A DNA stretch of 64,000 nucleotides from Bacillus mycoides (GCF_018742245.1 NZ_CP036132.1:3157001-3221000); one strand, 5' to 3'. Positions 43,739-53,498 are shown, counted from the stretch's first letter. The notes: generated by a model from the letters alone, not told the origin. Program-made: numbers and translations.

Positions 43739-45090
43739 ATGCGGGATAAACATTCTTTCATTGTTTTGACGATAAAAGTAAAGTCTTCCTCTGTGATGCT
43801 TAATGGAGGCGCAAGCTGCAAAATATTATTGTAACCTGCAACAGTGTCACCATTTTTACCAATAATTAGACCTTTTTCTTTACAAGCATTGATGACTTTG
43901 TTCATCTTTTCAATGGAAGCTGGTTCTTTTGTTTGCTTATCTTCCACTAATTCAATCCCTAAAAGAAGGCCTTTTCCACGAACATCTCCTACGTTTGGAT
44001 GCTCTTTTACATCCTCTAGTTCATATAACAGTCGTTCACCCAATTCTTTGGAACGTTCAATGAGTTTCTCATTCTCCATAATTTCTAAATTCTTCAAAGC
44101 TAAAGCGCAAGCAGCAGGATTTCCTCCGAACGTATTTACATGGCGAAAGCGATCATAATCATCACTGCCTACGAATGCCTCATAAACCTCTCGTCTAACC
44201 GCTGTTGCTGACAAAGGAAGATACGCACTTGTAATACCTTTTGCCATTGTAATGATATCTGGTTTGACGCCATAATTCATAAATCCAAACGGCTTCCCCG
44301 TCCGGCCAAATCCACATATAACTTCATCACAAATGAGCAACGCACCGTGCTTCTCGCAAATTTCTTTTACTTTTTCCATATATCCATCAGGAGGCATTAA
44401 AATTCCGCCCCCGGTAATAATTGGCTCCATAATCACGCCGGCTACTGTTTGGCTTAACTCCCATGTCATGACACGATCGATTTCATCAGCACTTGCCAGT
44501 GTATGAACATCATCTGGATTTCGATACGTATCCGGCGGTGCTACATGCAAGAATCCTTGCCCGAGTGGTTCATATTTATACTTTCGCTGTGCTTGACCTG
44601 TTGCTGCAAGAGCCCCCATTGTGTTACCGTGGTAAGCACGATAGCGTGAAATAAACTTATAGCGTCCATGATCACCTTTTTGTTGATGATATTGACGAGC
44701 AATTTTAAACGCTGTTTCATTTGCTTCCGATCCACTGTTAGAAAAGAAAATGACGTATTCGTCACCAAGCCATTCATTCAATTTTTCTGCTAATTTAATA
44801 GCGGGAACATGACTTTGTGTCAGAGGGAAATACGGCATTTCTTCAAGCTGTTCAAAAGCCGCTCTTGCAAGCTCTTTTCGGCCATACCCAACATTCACGC
44901 ACCAAAGACCGGACATACCGTCTAAATAACGGTTTCCATCAATATCCGTCACCCATGCCCCTTCTGCTTTTGTAATAATTAAATTCGTTGGACTAGGGGC
45001 TGCTCCTCTCATTGCGTGCCAAAGGTACTTTTCATCTGTTTTTTTCAAACTTTGTGTTTGCTCTGTCGCTTGCACAATCACCAACTCCAT
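43726..45090 (-). CDS. Class III omega-aminotransferase
   Basis: 454 residues, PLP-dependent. LWCVNVGYGRKELA, the phosphate-binding SNSGSEANETAFKIAR, CDEVICGFGRTG and the cofactor lysine in ITMAKGITSAYLPL are all present. The group moves an amino group from beta-alanine, putrescine, taurine or similar omega-amines to pyruvate. In this operon, followed by a malonate-semialdehyde-type dehydrogenase, beta-alanine:pyruvate transamination is the best fit (inference). The final residues RINGQ read into the structured element at 43667-43738. It is the last gene of a six-gene operon, 30 bases after its neighbour. Confidence 0.85.
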   Translation of the reverse strand: MELVIVQATEQTQSLKKTDEKYLWHAMRGAAPSPTNLIITKAEGAWVTDIDGNRYLDGMSGLWCVNVGYGRKELARAAFEQLEEMPYFPLTQSHVPAIKLAEKLNEWLGDEYVIFFSNSGSEANETAFKIARQYHQQKGDHGRYKFISRYRAYHGNTMGALAATGQAQRKYKYEPLGQGFLHVAPPDTYRNPDDVHTLASADEIDRVMTWELSQTVAGVIMEPIITGGGILMPPDGYMEKVKEICEKHGALLICDEVICGFGRTGKPFGFMNYGVKPDIITMAKGITSAYLPLSATAVRREVYEAFVGSDDYDRFRHVNTFGGNPAACALALKNLEIMENEKLIERSKELGERLLYELEDVKEHPNVGDVRGKGLLLGIELVEDKQTKEPASIEKMNKVINACKEKGLIIGKNGDTVAGYNNILQLAPPLSITEEDFTFIVKTMKECLSRINGQ

Positions 45091-45120
45091 TCTATCTTTT
45101 TATGATTTCATATCATTCTT

Positions 45121-46581
45121 TCAATAACGAGCCGTAAGCATTTTCTTGCGAGTATAGAATTCTACGCCATCTTTTCCATTTGCATGAAGATCACCATAGA
45201 AGGATTTCTTATAACCTGAGAATGGGAAGAATGCCATTGGAGCGGGAACTCCAAGATTAACCCCAAGCATACCTGCATCAATTTCTTCACGGAATTCACG
45301 AATAGCTTTAGCGCTATTTGTGTACAGGCATGCACCATTTGCGAATGGTGATGCATTAGCAACACGAATCGCTTCCATTAAGTCTTTTACGCGTACAATA
45401 GAAAGAACCGGTGCGAAGATTTCATCTTGCCAAATTTTCATTTCCTGTGTCACATTGTCAAAAATCGTTGGGCCAACAAAATAACCTTGGCTGTTTGCTG
45501 CATCGTCTTCACGTCCGTCACGAATAAGTGTCGCTCCCTGCTCTACACCGGATTGAATGTATCCGAGTGTCCGCTCTTTATGTCCTTCACGAATAACAGG
45601 ACCAAGGAAAACACCTTCTTCCAGGCCATTACCAATCGTAATTGCATTAGCCTCTTGAAGCAGTCTATTAACGAGCTCATCTGCAACGTCTTCTTCCACG
45701 ACAATAACAGCCGCAGCCATGCATCGTTCACCAGCTGAACCGAAAGCAGCATTTATAATTTCTTTCACTGTAGAACTAAGGTCCGCATCTTTTAATACGA
45801 TCGAATGATTTTTTGCCCCTGCAAGAGCTTGTACACGTTTGCCGTTAGCTGCTGCTGTTTTATATATATACTCAGCCACAGGTTGGGAACCAACGAAAGA
45901 TACAGCCTTCACATCCTCATTGTCAAGAATGCCGTTAACGACGTCATGTGCACCATGCACAATATTTAGTACTCCATCTGGAAGACCTGCTTCTTTAAAC
46001 AGTTCAGCTATGCGATTAGCCAATAGCGGTGTTCTTTCAGATGGTTTTAATACAAACGTATTTCCGCATGCAATCGCGAGTGGAAACATCCAGCATGGCA
46101 CCATCATCGGAAAGTTAAATGGCGTTATTCCTGCGATTACTCCGATCGGGTAACGATACATCCCTGATTCAACACCGGTAGCAATATCGGGAAGTTGTTC
46201 TCCCATCATTAAAGTGGGTGCGCCTGCGGCAAATTCGACACATTCAATCCCCCGCTGTACTTCACCGTATGCTTCTTGATAACTTTTTCCGTTTTCCAAG
46301 GTTACGAGTTTAGCTAACTCTTCCCAGTTTTCAATCAATAGCTGTTGATAGCGAAATAGAATCCGAGCACGCCGAGGAACAGCGATCTTTCTCCATGTTT
46401 TGAATGCTTCTTTAGCAGTTGCTACAGCTCTATCTAAATCTTCTTTAGTCGAAAGCGGCACACGGGCAATAATCTCTCCTGTTGCTGGATTTGGTACATC
46501 TTCAACCTGTTTACTTGTGGATTCTATCCATTGTCCACCAATATAATTTTTCAGCGTTTGTACATTTTTCATTACTACCAT
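45121..46581 (-). CDS. mmsA: CoA-acylating (methyl)malonate-semialdehyde dehydrogenase
   Basis: 486 residues, aldehyde dehydrogenase fold of the MmsA/IolA branch. Diagnostic features are the N-terminal [27 protein letters not shown], the missing general-base glutamate region reading [15 protein letters not shown], and the catalytic Cys in [11 protein letters not shown]. Enzymes of this branch turn malonate semialdehyde to acetyl-CoA or methylmalonate semialdehyde to propionyl-CoA with NAD and CoA. Next to the omega-aminotransferase, it would finish beta-alanine degradation. Start at ATG 46581 behind AGGAGGCTTCACC. This copy sits outside any inositol operon. Confidence 0.88.
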   Translation of the reverse strand: MVVMKNVQTLKNYIGGQWIESTSKQVEDVPNPATGEIIARVPLSTKEDLDRAVATAKEAFKTWRKIAVPRRARILFRYQQLLIENWEELAKLVTLENGKSYQEAYGEVQRGIECVEFAAGAPTLMMGEQLPDIATGVESGMYRYPIGVIAGITPFNFPMMVPCWMFPLAIACGNTFVLKPSERTPLLANRIAELFKEAGLPDGVLNIVHGAHDVVNGILDNEDVKAVSFVGSQPVAEYIYKTAAANGKRVQALAGAKNHSIVLKDADLSSTVKEIINAAFGSAGERCMAAAVIVVEEDVADELVNRLLQEANAITIGNGLEEGVFLGPVIREGHKERTLGYIQSGVEQGATLIRDGREDDAANSQGYFVGPTIFDNVTQEMKIWQDEIFAPVLSIVRVKDLMEAIRVANASPFANGACLYTNSAKAIREFREEIDAGMLGVNLGVPAPMAFFPFSGYKKSFYGDLHANGKDGVEFYTRKKMLTARY

Positions 46582-46768
46582 GGTGAAGCCTCCTATTTTA
46601 AGATAACCGTCCTATGTATTTATTACACTCACAAAAGAAAGCGTATTCATTTGACGTTATGTAAGCTTATTTGCATACATTTCTTCAAGATTACTAATTT
46701 TAATTTCTTATCTATTGAATACGCAGGAGCAGTCATCTGCTTAGCATTTGTCCACTCCCCAGTTCACA

Positions 46769-47050
46769 TTATTTTAGATTAATCTCATGGTTCATCTTAT
46801 AATTCTTTTTCAGAAATACTGGGCAATCCCATTCACAAACAAGATCCTTAGCTAAGGAAACGACCCAGTCCTTTGTAATATGATACTTTTTTCCATCAAC
46901 AGTAATAAACACTTCACCGTCTGTCACATAGAAAACTTCCTGTTCTTCTACATGCCACGTTCCTTTATTCGGTTCGCCTACCCACGGTTCCCATGTGTAA
47001 GCACCTAGTTGCTCTGCTTCTTCTGCTGTAAGTTTTTTCGCAAAAAACAT
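46769..47050 (-). CDS. Small cupin, DUF861 type
   Basis: 93 residues, single cupin barrel: WEPWVGEPNKGTWHVEEQEVFYV, then DGEVFITVDGKKYHI. The DUF861/ethanolamine-utilisation-like cupins bind small ligands and seldom show the full metal-binding His set; here HVEEQE keeps part of it. It is encoded inside the catabolic operon between the MATE exporter and the MmsA gene, suggesting an isomerase, ligand-sensor or accessory role. Ribosome site AGAGAGGATCATC. Confidence 0.7.
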   Translation of the reverse strand: MFFAKKLTAEEAEQLGAYTWEPWVGEPNKGTWHVEEQEVFYVTDGEVFITVDGKKYHITKDWVVSLAKDLVCEWDCPVFLKKNYKMNHEINLK

Positions 47051-47094
47051 GATGATCCTCTCTCTTTCGTATTGGTAATTTTGAAGGAATAAGT

Positions 47095-48513
47095 CTATAA
47101 ATCTACTGCCTTAACATTTGTATTTTTTAAACGTTTAAACTCTTTTTTCATAAAGTATATGGCAATGAGAACACCTGGAATTTCTGCAGCAGGAGCAGCG
47201 TACCATACACCTTCTACACCCCAGTATTTCGGGAAAATAAATAGAAACGGTAACATGAACAACAATATTTTGCTTACACTAATAAACGTTGCGGACCAAT
47301 TTCTCTCTTGTGATTCAAAATAACCAGAGATAAGCAAACTAACTGCACTAAGCGTAAACAAACAATTGAATATAACTGTCGTCCAAATACCCAGTTTCTG
47401 TAATTCAGGATTACCACCGGAAAAAAATGCCACAATTGGATCTGCAAAAATGATTAGTATTGCTGTCACGATTACAAAGAAGGAAACCGTAAAAATGAGT
47501 CCCATCTTAATTGCTTGTTTCACACGATCAAGGTTGCCCGCACCGTAATTATAACTAATAATCGGTTGAAGTCCTGTCATCCCACCGAGCGCTGCTAAGG
47601 CGAGGAGATTTGTAATGTAACCGTTTTGAATTGTGAAAGCTGCAACGTGCAAACCACCACCGTAGCTTTGCAGTAAGTTGTTGGTGAAAATAATTGCAAT
47701 AAACATCATGAACTGACTCGAGAAAGATGCAAAGCCCGTCCAAACCACTTCACCAATCTTCTTGAGATTAATCATCATATCTTTCATTTTCGGCTTAAGT
47801 TTTGTTTTACCAAACCAGAAATAAAAGATTAGGAGAGCAGGAATCGATTGCGAAATCGTATTAGCCCATGAAGAACCCATCATCCCCATGTCATACTTCA
47901 CTACCATAATCCATTCCATAGTCCCAGCAACCACCGCTGCGACTAACCAACTGTTCATTGATAATATAGGTTTTTCATCGATATTAGCTAAAATACTTAA
48001 TACAACGGCCAATATCGTTAATGGCAACGAAATCCATAGCAGTCGGCTATATTGCACCGCATATGGAAGCGCTTCATCACTTGCTCCGAATAAAATCATA
48101 ATATCATTTTCAAAGATCAATCCAAGTATGGCTAACAAAGTGGAAAGGAAAAGAGTAAACCATAAAGTTTGTCCCATAATACCTCTAGCTTCCTCTATCT
48201 TGCCTTTTCCAAGCCGAAGTGAAATGACCGCTCCTGCTCCCACACCTAAAAGAACACCAATCATACGGGTAATAACCATGACCGTAAATCCAATTCCGAT
48301 CCCTTCGACTTCCAGCTCCTGAAAGCCACTGACGAAATAGCCATCAACAACCGATACAACTCCTAGAATTACGTTAGCCATAATTCCCGCCAAAGCAAAC
48401 CGTAAATATAGTAACGGAATACTTTTGGTTCCTAGCACTGAATCATCCACCGGCTTATTCATTACTTCTGGTTGCTCTATTTTTGATGACGGACCGTTGT
48501 CCACTATTTTCAT
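47095..48513 (-). CDS. MATE-family efflux transporter
   Basis: 472 residues from MKIVDNGPSS behind AAGGGGATATGCTC, twelve membrane segments in two similar halves, as in MATE exporters (for example VSVVDGYFVSGF and GGMTGLQPIISYNYGAGN). MATE pumps use sodium or proton gradients to export cationic compounds. Within an amine catabolic operon it could remove excess amine, aldehyde-derived products or the inducing toxin. This is context, not proof. 44 bases separate it from the cupin. Confidence 0.82.
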   Translation of the reverse strand: MKIVDNGPSSKIEQPEVMNKPVDDSVLGTKSIPLLYLRFALAGIMANVILGVVSVVDGYFVSGFQELEVEGIGIGFTVMVITRMIGVLLGVGAGAVISLRLGKGKIEEARGIMGQTLWFTLFLSTLLAILGLIFENDIMILFGASDEALPYAVQYSRLLWISLPLTILAVVLSILANIDEKPILSMNSWLVAAVVAGTMEWIMVVKYDMGMMGSSWANTISQSIPALLIFYFWFGKTKLKPKMKDMMINLKKIGEVVWTGFASFSSQFMMFIAIIFTNNLLQSYGGGLHVAAFTIQNGYITNLLALAALGGMTGLQPIISYNYGAGNLDRVKQAIKMGLIFTVSFFVIVTAILIIFADPIVAFFSGGNPELQKLGIWTTVIFNCLFTLSAVSLLISGYFESQERNWSATFISVSKILLFMLPFLFIFPKYWGVEGVWYAAPAAEIPGVLIAIYFMKKEFKRLKNTNVKAVDL

Positions 48514-48558
48514 GAGCATATCCCCTTATAAATAATTTATATAGCACGTTTTGCTCAA

Positions 48559-50031
48559 TTAATTCGCATACCAACCTACAGGATTGGCATGCTGGTGGAT
48601 ATTGATTTGCTTCGTTTCCATAAAATGCTCTAGCCCAACAGTACCTAACGCTCTGCCGATTCCACTTTGCTTATATCCGCCCCAAGGGCCTTCAACATAA
48701 GCGAGATGATAACTATTAATCCAAGTAATTCCCGCACGCAGTTTACTAATAACACGTTTTGCTCGGTCCATATCTTCAGTAAATACAGCACCGGCTAATC
48801 CATAAATGGAATCATTCGCTTTTCGGATGGCATCTTCCTCATCTTTAAATTTCTGTACAACAAGGACTGGACCAAAGATCTCTTCCTTAACAATACACAT
48901 ATTCGCATTTACATCAGCAAAGATTGTTGGTGCAATGAAAAATCCTCGATCAAGCCCATTTTCTGTTAAGCGCTTACCACCACAAACTAACTTTGCCCCT
49001 TCTTCGATTCCACTCTTTATATAATGTAAAACTTCATTCATATGAGACTCGTTTGTGAGGGCTCCCATTTCGATGTTCTCGCTTTCTCCGTTGCCAACTA
49101 CAATTTTGCTCGCACGCTCGGCCAATCTTTCAACAAACTTATCGTAAATGGTCTCTTGTACAAACAAACGGGATGCAGCTGAACAAACTTGCCCAGCATT
49201 GTGGAAAATACCAAACATCGCATTATCGACTGCGGTTTCAAAATCCACATCGTCGAACACAATAAGTGGAGATTTACCACCTAGTTCAAGTGTGATTTTT
49301 TTCATATTTCCCGCAGCTGCGCGCATAATACTTTGACCTGTTTTTGTTCCACCGGTAAAGGCAACTTTGTCAACATCATGGCTCTCTGCAAGCTCATTCC
49401 CAACCTTTGAACCAGGTCCCAATACCAAGTTTGCCACTCCGTCCGGAAGTCCAACCTCTTCGATAATTCCAAACAATTTGAATACGCTTACAGGAGTGAC
49501 GTCAGCAGGCTTAATTACAATTGTATTCCCCGCGGCAAGTGCAGGAGCAATTTGCCAAACAGCTAACATAAGCGGAAAGTTCCAAGGTACAATAAGTCCA
49601 CAAACACCAATCGGTTCATGAATAATAATTGTTTCCGAAGCATCCTCGCGAGTGTAAGATTCCTTTTTCATACCTTTGATCAAGTCAGCATAATAGCGGA
49701 AGCATTGAATCGACACCGGAATATCCACATGGGTTGTTGCACGGATTACCTTACCGTTATTTGCAGTTTCCAAACGGGCAATTTCAGCTGTCTTCTCTTC
49801 AAGACGGTCTGCAATCTTATATAGATAGTCAGCTCTTTCATCAGCCGATAAATCCGACCAGATTCCGCTGTCAAATGCGTTACGAGCCGCCTTAATTGCT
49901 ATCTTCGCATCATCTGCTGATCCATGAGCAGACGTTGCGATAACCTCTCCGGTTGCAGGATTGATAATGTTTCTTCTAGCACCTGATAATGCTTCTACCC
50001 ATTTCCCGTCAATGAACATGTTAATTTCCAT
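48559..50031 (-). CDS. NAD-dependent aldehyde dehydrogenase (aminoaldehyde type)
   Basis: 490 residues from MEINMFIDGK; the ATG at 50031 is well placed behind GGAGAGGTGTTT and preferred over the GTG at 50037. It has GLIVPWNFPLMLAVWQIAPALA, the general-base motif TLELGGKSP and the catalytic Cys in FHNAGQVCSA. The betaine-aldehyde/gamma-aminobutyraldehyde group is closest. It follows the flavin oxidase by about 13 bases, so it should oxidise the aldehyde that the oxidase makes, giving an omega-amino acid for the downstream aminotransferase. Confidence 0.85.
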   Translation of the reverse strand: MEINMFIDGKWVEALSGARRNIINPATGEVIATSAHGSADDAKIAIKAARNAFDSGIWSDLSADERADYLYKIADRLEEKTAEIARLETANNGKVIRATTHVDIPVSIQCFRYYADLIKGMKKESYTREDASETIIIHEPIGVCGLIVPWNFPLMLAVWQIAPALAAGNTIVIKPADVTPVSVFKLFGIIEEVGLPDGVANLVLGPGSKVGNELAESHDVDKVAFTGGTKTGQSIMRAAAGNMKKITLELGGKSPLIVFDDVDFETAVDNAMFGIFHNAGQVCSAASRLFVQETIYDKFVERLAERASKIVVGNGESENIEMGALTNESHMNEVLHYIKSGIEEGAKLVCGGKRLTENGLDRGFFIAPTIFADVNANMCIVKEEIFGPVLVVQKFKDEEDAIRKANDSIYGLAGAVFTEDMDRAKRVISKLRAGITWINSYHLAYVEGPWGGYKQSGIGRALGTVGLEHFMETKQINIHQHANPVGWYAN

Positions 50032-50044
50032 AAACACCTCTCCT

Positions 50045-51331
50045 TTACGCGATAATATCTACCAGTTTGAAACCAATATGTGCTATATTGACCAGCATCG
50101 TTTTCTGATTATAGAATGGAAATGATTTGAGGCGTTCCTTTTCAAATCGGTATCCACCTGCACTCCCCGTAACGATCCATTGTGCCAATAACTTACCAAA
50201 CAATGTCGAGAGAGACGCGCCATGGCCCGTATAACCCGTTGCGAAATATGCGCCTTCTTTGGATCTACCGATAACCGGGAACGTATCAATTGTAACCCCG
50301 ATAAATCCACCCCACATGTAATCAATCTTGCTTCCTTCTAGTTTTGGCATTATTTTAACCATAGCATCGTAAACATTTTGATAAACAGCATCACCTAAGT
50401 TTGGACGAATATCGCCACCGCCAAATATGATCCGATTATCTGGTGTGCGCCTGAAATAGTAAAGGAAACTGCTTGTATCAAAAACCATGCGATCTTTAGG
50501 AATGACGGCATTCACCAGTGATTCTGGAAGCTGTTCAGTAGCAATAATACGTGCCGAAATTGGCAGTACGCCTTTATTCAGTTCAGCCATGATTTTTCCA
50601 GAGTAACCATCTGTAGCCACAATAATGTCTTTCGCAGTAACAGCACCTTTTTCTGTTACAACTTTTACACTATTTCGGCCGTACTCAATAGATAGTGCTT
50701 TCGAATGCTCAAAGATTTTTGCGCCGATCGATTTAGCTGCTTCTCCCAAACCAATTGCATAGTTCAGTGGTTGGAATGAGTAACTCGAGTTGTCGACTAA
50801 ACAGCCATAATAATGCGGAGAATCAATCTCTTGATGCAACTGACTTCGATTAAGTACGCTTGATTCGTATCCAAAATTTTTGTTTAAGTATTCACTTTCA
50901 TGTTTCAATCCTTCAAAATGCTTGGCTTTGTAAGCCGCCACAATGTGACCTGTCTTTCTGAAGTTACAGTTGATTTGATGCTCGTCGATAATGTTTTTCA
51001 CTAATTCAACACTAAGCAGAGAAAGATCGTTAAGCTGCCTCGCCTCTTCGGCACCATACTTCTTGGCAAGCTCCTGCATCGTTGACTTATAGCCCGGCAA
51101 TACCATCCCGCCGTTGCGACCGCTTGCGCCATATCCGATTGTTTCCTGCTCAAGGACAATGACACTCTTCCCTAACTTTTGCAAATGATATGCAGAAGAA
51201 AGACCTGTGAAACCTGCGCCAATAATGACAACATCCGCCTCTTCATTTCCTTCAAGAGGTTTTCCTTTGTCATAGCTGTTTGCAGTCGCTGTCCATAGTG
51301 AGAGAGTATCCATATGATCCATCTTATCCAT
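50045..51331 (-). CDS. FAD-dependent amine oxidase (PuuB/DAO family)
   Basis: 428 residues. FAD site DVVIIGAGFTGLSSAYHL, GASGRNGGMVLPGY typical of gamma-glutamylputrescine oxidase (PuuB) and OrdL proteins, and the C-terminal WGGFIGVTIDTFPVIG plus FATGYTGHGASLST. The family oxidises primary or N-substituted amines to aldehydes with oxygen. First gene of the catabolic operon, transcribed from a MerR-type promoter at 51410-51440. No glutamate-amine ligase (PuuA) is present, so the substrate may be a free amine. Ribosome site AGGAGAAGGATTAGCT. Confidence 0.82.
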   Translation of the reverse strand: MDKMDHMDTLSLWTATANSYDKGKPLEGNEEADVVIIGAGFTGLSSAYHLQKLGKSVIVLEQETIGYGASGRNGGMVLPGYKSTMQELAKKYGAEEARQLNDLSLLSVELVKNIIDEHQINCNFRKTGHIVAAYKAKHFEGLKHESEYLNKNFGYESSVLNRSQLHQEIDSPHYYGCLVDNSSYSFQPLNYAIGLGEAAKSIGAKIFEHSKALSIEYGRNSVKVVTEKGAVTAKDIIVATDGYSGKIMAELNKGVLPISARIIATEQLPESLVNAVIPKDRMVFDTSSFLYYFRRTPDNRIIFGGGDIRPNLGDAVYQNVYDAMVKIMPKLEGSKIDYMWGGFIGVTIDTFPVIGRSKEGAYFATGYTGHGASLSTLFGKLLAQWIVTGSAGGYRFEKERLKSFPFYNQKTMLVNIAHIGFKLVDIIA

Positions 51332-51409
51332 AGCTAATCCTTCTCCTTTCGTGACATGTATGTTACAATACAGTCAAAAATATTCACAATATTCACACTT
51401 ATTGAATTA

Positions 51410-51440
51410 ATAATATGACTTGGAGTTTCCTCCAAGTCAA
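51410..51440 (-). promoter_or_regulatory. MerR-type promoter of the catabolic operon
   Basis: On the minus strand TTGACT (51440-51435), a 19-base spacer and TATTAT (51415-51410). The spacer contains the dyad TGACTTGGA...TCCAAGTCA (51416-51424, 51431-51439). A lengthened spacer with a dyad between the boxes is the signature of MerR-activated promoters. Confidence 0.8.
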
Positions 51441-51481
51441 TAGCCATTTGAGAGTTTTTTGAAGTCATTTTGCGAAAAAAA

Positions 51482-51494
51482 TGGAGTAACTCCA
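51482..51494. promoter_or_regulatory. Possible second half-site near the merR start
   Basis: TGGAGTAACTCCA, a short palindrome using the same TGGAG half as the operator, 24 bases before the regulator's ATG. It may allow autoregulation. Confidence 0.4.
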
Positions 51495-51517
51495 CTTTTT
51501 TCATTGGGGGGACATCT

Positions 51518-52750
51518 ATGAAAATTGGTACATTTGCGAAGCTTTTTCATGTTACGACTGATACCGTTCGTTATTACATTGAACTAGGATTATTAATACC
51601 AGACAAAAAAAACACCCAGTATCAAATGAACCAATTGTGTTTCGACGACATGGCTTTTATTACTGAGCTGAAAAAATTTCATTTTTCATTGATAGAAATC
51701 CAACGAATTTTATCATATCGGCGTGTCACAAACTTCTCAGACCATGAGGATATCGACTACTACAACAACTTGCTCATTGATAAAAAGGACGAGCTAACCA
51801 AGAAAAAAGAAGACATATCAAAAGCTATCCAATTGATTGAAAAAGCAGCTCAAACTAGCTCACCTTCATCCAAAGAAGAGAATATTACAGGAATTCCGCT
51901 TGACTTTGTAAATTTGCTCTATTGTCCGAAGTGCCGCATTCCACTTGAAATGGAAGATGTAACGATTAAAAAAGTTTACATTCACACGGGGCGTTTAACT
52001 TGTACCTGTGGATACGAGGCAGCTATCGAAGAGGGTATTATCATTACCGCGAATTTGTACGAGACGTCTCCTTATCCATCTTATTTTTACGATAAAGAAA
52101 CGATTAAAGAGATCAATCCCAAAATGATTAACTTATTTGAAAAAATTAATTTTCAGTTTCAAAAAGTTCTACAAAATATAGATTTGAAAAACAAATTAAT
52201 TGTGGAAACAAACGTTGACGCTTTTGTGTCACTACCCAAATATATCGATGTTCTTGAAACAAGCGCGTCCTATGTATTCAGTGGCTATTCACTTGCGATG
52301 CTCAAGAAGGTTAGAAACAGAATTGAGCGTATGAATCCGAAGCCACGCGTCCTTTATATTTTGAATTCCGATTTAAATCTACCATTGAAACCGCTTAGCA
52401 TCGATGTTTTTGTGGATAGTTTTTCAGTAACTGATTTTTCACTGCTCAATCCGCAGTTCCCAATTCACGTTCTAAAAAACTATTTACATAACAGTTCAAC
52501 AATTGTCGGCGGATACTCATATTATGATAGTTCGGCCAAATCCTTGAAAAACATTTCAGCCTTATATCCAAATTCTCACGAACATATTTTACATCCAAAA
52601 TACTTAGAAGAAAATTTATCAGGCCACGAATTTCAAATCACGCAAAGTGAAAATATCGGTTACTGTACAGATCCAGGACCTTATTTCGATTATCATGTAA
52701 GAGACGAAAAATTCCACATGCTCATGTATTTGGCTAGTACGAAACAATAG
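51518..52750 (+). CDS. MerR regulator fused to zinc ribbon and methyltransferase-like domain
   Basis: 410 residues from MKIGTFAKLF (ATG 51518 behind GGGGGACATCT). Residues 1-70 are the MerR winged helix (KLFHVTTDTVRYYIELGLL). A coiled coil follows (80-112, KKDELTKKKEDI). Residues 134-176 hold a Trm112/RlmA-like zinc ribbon with CPKC (136, 139), CTC (162, 164) and YEAAIEEGI. The rest, from about 225, has the order of a class I methyltransferase (LIVETNVDAFVSL, VFSGYSLAMLKKV, LNLPLKPLSIDVFVDSF), but the SAM glycine motif is degenerate. So the effector domain looks like a disabled methyltransferase acting as a ligand sensor. Divergent from the catabolic operon, whose promoter has the MerR design. 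Confidence 0.7.
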   Translation: MKIGTFAKLFHVTTDTVRYYIELGLLIPDKKNTQYQMNQLCFDDMAFITELKKFHFSLIEIQRILSYRRVTNFSDHEDIDYYNNLLIDKKDELTKKKEDISKAIQLIEKAAQTSSPSSKEENITGIPLDFVNLLYCPKCRIPLEMEDVTIKKVYIHTGRLTCTCGYEAAIEEGIIITANLYETSPYPSYFYDKETIKEINPKMINLFEKINFQFQKVLQNIDLKNKLIVETNVDAFVSLPKYIDVLETSASYVFSGYSLAMLKKVRNRIERMNPKPRVLYILNSDLNLPLKPLSIDVFVDSFSVTDFSLLNPQFPIHVLKNYLHNSSTIVGGYSYYDSSAKSLKNISALYPNSHEHILHPKYLEENLSGHEFQITQSENIGYCTDPGPYFDYHVRDEKFHMLMYLASTKQ

Positions 52751-52752
52751 CA

Positions 52753-52788
52753 CAAAAAAGCGCCATCACAAGTGACGGCGCTTTTTAT
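52753..52788. terminator. Terminator after the MerR gene
   Basis: AAAAAGCGCC-A-TCAC pairs with GTGA-C-GGCGCTTTTT; A and T runs on both sides serve the convergent bshB2 gene too. Confidence 0.85.
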
Positions 52789-52820
52789 ATGTAAGAGATA
52801 CTAGAAGATATCCTTCTAGC

Positions 52821-53483
52821 CTACTCCCATTTATAAGTCCAAAATTGTTCAAGTTGCAGCCATTTTAATGTTGCTGCATCTTTGTTTTTTATTTTTGCAT
52901 GTGTTTCTTCAAGCATTGCTTCTGTTTGTGAACGATGCGCGCCTAGTGCAGCTAATTTATGTTCAAATACTTCACTAATATTATTTACAACATCCGGCTC
53001 ACCGAGTACTGCTTCGCGATTTCTCGTAATCGCAACTGCATGAATGACTGGACGCTCTTCTTTTGGCATACGTGATACAGCGCGAACTACAGCACGGCCA
53101 AATGCATCATGATCTGGATGTACGCCGTGTTCTGGATAAAATGTAATAATTCGAGATGGATTTACTTCTTGAATAATCGCTTCAATTTTATCTGCAACAA
53201 AATCAACATCTTCAAATTCTAACGTTTTATCATGGAAACCAAGCATTCTTAAATCTTGAATCCCCATCGCTTCACATGCATCTTTTAATTCTTTTTCACG
53301 GATATTTGGAATCGTTTCACGGTTAGCGAATACATTTTTCCCCATGTTACGTCCCATTTGTCCAAGAGTACCGCATGCATATGTTACAGGTACTCCTTGA
53401 TCTGTTAATAAGCGAATTGTTCCTCCCGCAGCAAATGCTTCATCATCTGGATGCGGAAATACAACAAGTACATGTCTCTCCAT
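52821..53483 (-). CDS. bshB2: Bacillithiol biosynthesis deacetylase BshB2
   Basis: 220 residues, LmbE/GlcNAc-PI deacetylase fold. Zinc motif VVFPHPDDEAFAAGG, then YPEHGVHPDHDAFG. It removes the acetyl group from GlcNAc-malate in bacillithiol synthesis; B. cereus group strains carry this second enzyme beside BshB1. It forms a two-gene operon with yojF, 15 bases upstream, as in B. subtilis yojG-yojF. Ribosome site GAAGGAGGGAAACTT. Confidence 0.92.
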   Translation of the reverse strand: MERHVLVVFPHPDDEAFAAGGTIRLLTDQGVPVTYACGTLGQMGRNMGKNVFANRETIPNIREKELKDACEAMGIQDLRMLGFHDKTLEFEDVDFVADKIEAIIQEVNPSRIITFYPEHGVHPDHDAFGRAVVRAVSRMPKEERPVIHAVAITRNREAVLGEPDVVNNISEVFEHKLAALGAHRSQTEAMLEETHAKIKNKDAATLKWLQLEQFWTYKWE

Positions 53484-53498
53484 AAGTTTCCCTCCTTC

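Noticed and set aside
45162..45752. Additional ORFs inside the mmsA gene on both strands
   Set aside because: They are out-of-frame shadows of a gene with complete family motifs.
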